Source: Candidatus Doudnabacteria bacterium (lineage in GTDB: Bacteria > Patescibacteriota > Doudnabacteria > UBA920). From it: a stretch of DNA of 20,922 nt. The notes beneath the pieces are model-generated. The model ran no database searches and was not told the origin of the DNA. It saw only the letters and a list, made by a program, of their open reading frames with translations. The stretch lies in contig CAIWKW010000118.1 in NCBI GenBank assembly GCA_903913365.1, forward strand, positions 1 to 20,922, read 5' to 3'. A program made the position numbers and the translations under genes. Below are positions 19,048 through 20,922 of this stretch, in pieces (the first letter of the stretch is position 1; the number at the start of each line of letters is the position of its first letter).

Positions 19048-19440
19048 TTACTGTGTTAATACTCCGGCAACAATTCTGACAATTGCCGTTGCCAACATAA
19101 TTACCACCAAACCGATTACGGAATTTAAAAGGGTTTTTCTACCTTTTTCCGACTGCTCCTCATTTCCCGCGGAAGTCAAAATCCAAAATCCGCCAAGAAT
19201 GATGGATAAAATGGTAATGGTTCCGGCAAATATCAACCCAAGATTAATTCCTTGAAGCAAGGCTCCGTTGGCTGTGCAATAATAATTCGGCAACAAGTTA
19301 TATATGCCCTTAAATTGCGCCTTAAAATTATCGCATCTTTGCTGAGGAGTGATGGTTGTGGTTTGGGCAAAAACAAAATCCGGCAACAATAAACCACCAA
19401 AAATAATAAAAAAAATAAATTTTTGATATTTTGCGTTCAT
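19048..19440 (-). CDS. T4SS-pilin-like protein 2
   Basis: A 130-residue protein from the ATG at 19438-19440, which overlaps the TAA of the preceding large gene by one base (TAATG). This is a typical translational-coupling arrangement and favours this ATG over an upstream TTG. A signal peptide (KFIFFIIFGGLLLPDFVFAQ, about 7-26) leads a short ectodomain with two Cys (RCDNFKAQFKG and NYYCTANG), then the two-helix module (LGLIFAGTITILSIILGGFWI, the loop LTSAGNEEQSEKGRKT, and LNSVIGLVVIMLATAIVRIV). It is more divergent than proteins 3-5, with Leu in place of Tyr in the FWYI motif. It probably assembles with, or is stoichiometrically tied to, the large protein encoded upstream. Confidence 0.82.
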   Translation of the reverse strand: MNAKYQKFIFFIIFGGLLLPDFVFAQTTTITPQQRCDNFKAQFKGIYNLLPNYYCTANGALLQGINLGLIFAGTITILSIILGGFWILTSAGNEEQSEKGRKTLLNSVIGLVVIMLATAIVRIVAGVLTQ

Positions 19441-20903
19441 TAAACTAATATTTTCATTATTAACCAATTGTAAGTGCTAACACTCTGAATATTTACGCCA
19501 ATCAAATTTTGCACAATTGCGATCATGCTAAAAGCCAAAATCGCGATAATCAGACCAAACACTGCCCACATAATGGTCTTTCTGGCTTTTAAAACTGCTT
19601 CCTCGTTGCCTTGGGAAATAACCATTTGAAAACCGCCAATAACTATAAAGGCCACCGCCCAAACTCCTATTATGGCCAAAAATCCTTGCATTATTCTTAA
19701 GAGCAAGTCGGTTAGGTTGTCCACTCCGGAAATTGGATTATATAAGGTTGTGGCGCTGTTATTGGCCATGCCGGAAGCTGCGGTGTTTCCTGCAGCGGCA
19801 CTGGATGCCGCTCCGGTGTTGGTTGCAGCGGCACTTGAACAAATAGGGGTATAGCTGCCGCCATTAGGCTGGCAAGTGCCATTTGTACAGGATAGATTAC
19901 TGTCCTCATCGCATAAATCGTTACCTGCGTCGCATTTAGCGTCTTTCGCCGAGGCCGTCACACACGTATTTTTTGAATTTGAGTCACACTTTAAATGAGC
20001 TCCGCACAAATCACCGCTGCCCGGAGTACAAGTTGCACCAGCCGATTTACAGGCGGGTAGAGCCCCTGGAGCAACTGGAAACCCTTGAGTTTGCAAATTT
20101 GTTATAACTTCAGATTTCATTACTTGCGTGTTTGAAACCCAAATTTGAACCTTAACTGCGTTCGCACCATTTTGAAAACCGTTTGCAACCGTTACAGGAA
20201 CAGTTTGAATAACTTTTTGAGCACTAAACATTCCGGTATCTATACCTGTCCAATTACCAACCTGTTTTCCATTAATAAAAGTTTTCATGTCTAACTTTAC
20301 CGGATTGGCAGTTGTGCTTAAGCTGGTAATGTCCGAAATGCTATTAGGCTTATAATTAATATCAACACTATCATTTATATTATATATATCCTTGGCCGGG
20401 CTAAAAGAAAGAGACCCGTCAATTTGACCGGTATTATTACTGGCTCCTATAATCGAAACACTAAGGCTCTCACTTTTGGATAATGAGGAATTTAAAATAG
20501 TGGTTTTTATGTAAGCGATGAAAGAAATAGTTGACGGTTGAGAAAAAAATATCAGCCTTGAGCCTGGATCTACACTAAAATTTGCCACTGCAACACTTGC
20601 ATTTATTGTGGTATCAGTTTTAAACATTGCATAATTTTGGCTATATACATGACTAGTCCCTGCGCTATCCTGGGTTGATAACGCCACTAACACAGTATCA
20701 TCAGAACAACTATCTCCGGCCCTCGTTGTAGCTACTTTTATATTGATAGTGCCGCTGCTCTGAACAGAACTTTTGTCAGAAGTGATACTGGTTTGATACG
20801 AACAAGCCGCTTGCGCCTTATTGGCAAACCCCAAACCAAAAAAACCTACTCCAACACACCCTAATAAAAACAACAAGCTAAGGTAACTTTTTTGTTTTGT
20901 CAT
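19440..20903 (-). CDS. Large modular T4SS-pilin-like protein 1 with beta-rich and Cys-rich ectodomain
   Basis: A 487-residue secreted or membrane protein. The signal peptide (about 5-32, SYLSLLFLLGCVGVGFFGLG then ANKAQA-AC) precedes about 250 residues of beta-rich sequence with Ser/Thr/Asn enrichment (for example TSDKSSVQSSGTINIKVATT), compatible with Ig-like or adhesin-type domains. Then follows a Cys-rich block (about 283-355) with ten Cys, an Ala/Ser linker, and the C-terminal two-helix pilin-like module (ITQ-type variant: IIGVWAVAFIVIGGFQMVIS, QGNEEAVLKARKTIMWAVFG). It resembles the other four proteins only in that module, with KARKT in place of EKGKT. The architecture suggests a tip or adhesin subunit anchored in, or polymerising with, the small subunits; that role is inference. 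ATG at 20901-20903, no SD. Confidence 0.78.
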   Translation of the reverse strand: MTKQKSYLSLLFLLGCVGVGFFGLGFANKAQAACSYQTSITSDKSSVQSSGTINIKVATTRAGDSCSDDTVLVALSTQDSAGTSHVYSQNYAMFKTDTTINASVAVANFSVDPGSRLIFFSQPSTISFIAYIKTTILNSSLSKSESLSVSIIGASNNTGQIDGSLSFSPAKDIYNINDSVDINYKPNSISDITSLSTTANPVKLDMKTFINGKQVGNWTGIDTGMFSAQKVIQTVPVTVANGFQNGANAVKVQIWVSNTQVMKSEVITNLQTQGFPVAPGALPACKSAGATCTPGSGDLCGAHLKCDSNSKNTCVTASAKDAKCDAGNDLCDEDSNLSCTNGTCQPNGGSYTPICSSAAATNTGAASSAAAGNTAASGMANNSATTLYNPISGVDNLTDLLLRIMQGFLAIIGVWAVAFIVIGGFQMVISQGNEEAVLKARKTIMWAVFGLIIAILAFSMIAIVQNLIGVNIQSVSTYNWLIMKILV

Positions 20904-20922
20904 GAACTTTTTTGTTAATAAA

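Noticed and set aside
19441..19467. TTG-initiated longer form of pilin-like protein 2
   Set aside because: The ATG overlapping the previous stop as TAATG gives a normal signal peptide directly at the N-terminus.
1..20922. Recoded UGA (glycine code of Gracilibacteria and Absconditabacteria)
   Set aside because: All conserved genes have normal length under the standard code, and no in-frame UGA is needed to extend any of them.

Overview
The window looks like a chromosomal segment of a Patescibacteria (Candidate Phyla Radiation, Parcubacteria-like) bacterium. The evidence is AT-rich non-coding DNA, mostly weak Shine-Dalgarno signals, compact housekeeping proteins, a shortened SMC protein, a ribosomal operon without rimM, and a tandem array of small two-helix T4SS-pilin-like proteins carrying the GGFWYITSAGNEE signature typical of that group. 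The standard code fits: every housekeeping frame is full length with TAA, TAG or TGA as stop. The taxonomic assignment is an inference from these traits and not from a marker-gene tree.

Layout, left to right. Positions 1-4071 hold a minus-strand series: a partial membrane protein (1-240), a SAM methyltransferase, ymdB, an unrecognised 215-residue protein and rny. The last three are overlapping or abutting, like the rny-ymdB pair of Firmicutes. A superoxide dismutase gene (4419-5000, plus) diverges from rny, with overlapping promoters between them, and converges on rplS through a shared terminator. Positions 5121-8448 carry rplS, rluD, trmD, khpA and rpsP on the minus strand. This is the classic rpsP-trmD-rplS cluster, but without rimM and with rluD between trmD and rplS. 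Positions 8590-9346 are a plus-strand island of two unknown small genes with a strong SD, a leader hairpin and two strong 3' hairpins. Positions 9360-16639 (minus) carry dedA, smc, rnc, tRNA-Val(GAC), a polytopic membrane protein and ftsH. Then come tRNA-Leu(UAG) and five consecutive T4SS-pilin-like genes (17203-20903).

Functionally the window combines RNA metabolism (RNase Y, RNase III, TrmD, RluD, KhpA, ribosomal proteins, two tRNAs), membrane quality control (FtsH), chromosome organisation (SMC), oxidative defence (SOD) and a probable cell-surface or secretion filament array. Notable regulation includes a CIRCE-like inverted repeat embedded in a near-consensus ftsH promoter and a near-perfect sigma70 promoter for khpA.

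The most unusual signal is genome-wide in style. Nearly every minus-strand intergenic gap contains an imperfect inverted repeat whose arms are built of degenerate 7-9 nt tandem units, with a different unit at each locus. Similar heptad units, and a second class of paired mini-hairpins, are inserted in frame inside conserved enzymes (TrmD twice, RluD twice, YmdB once). The SMC protein appears to lack a hinge domain.
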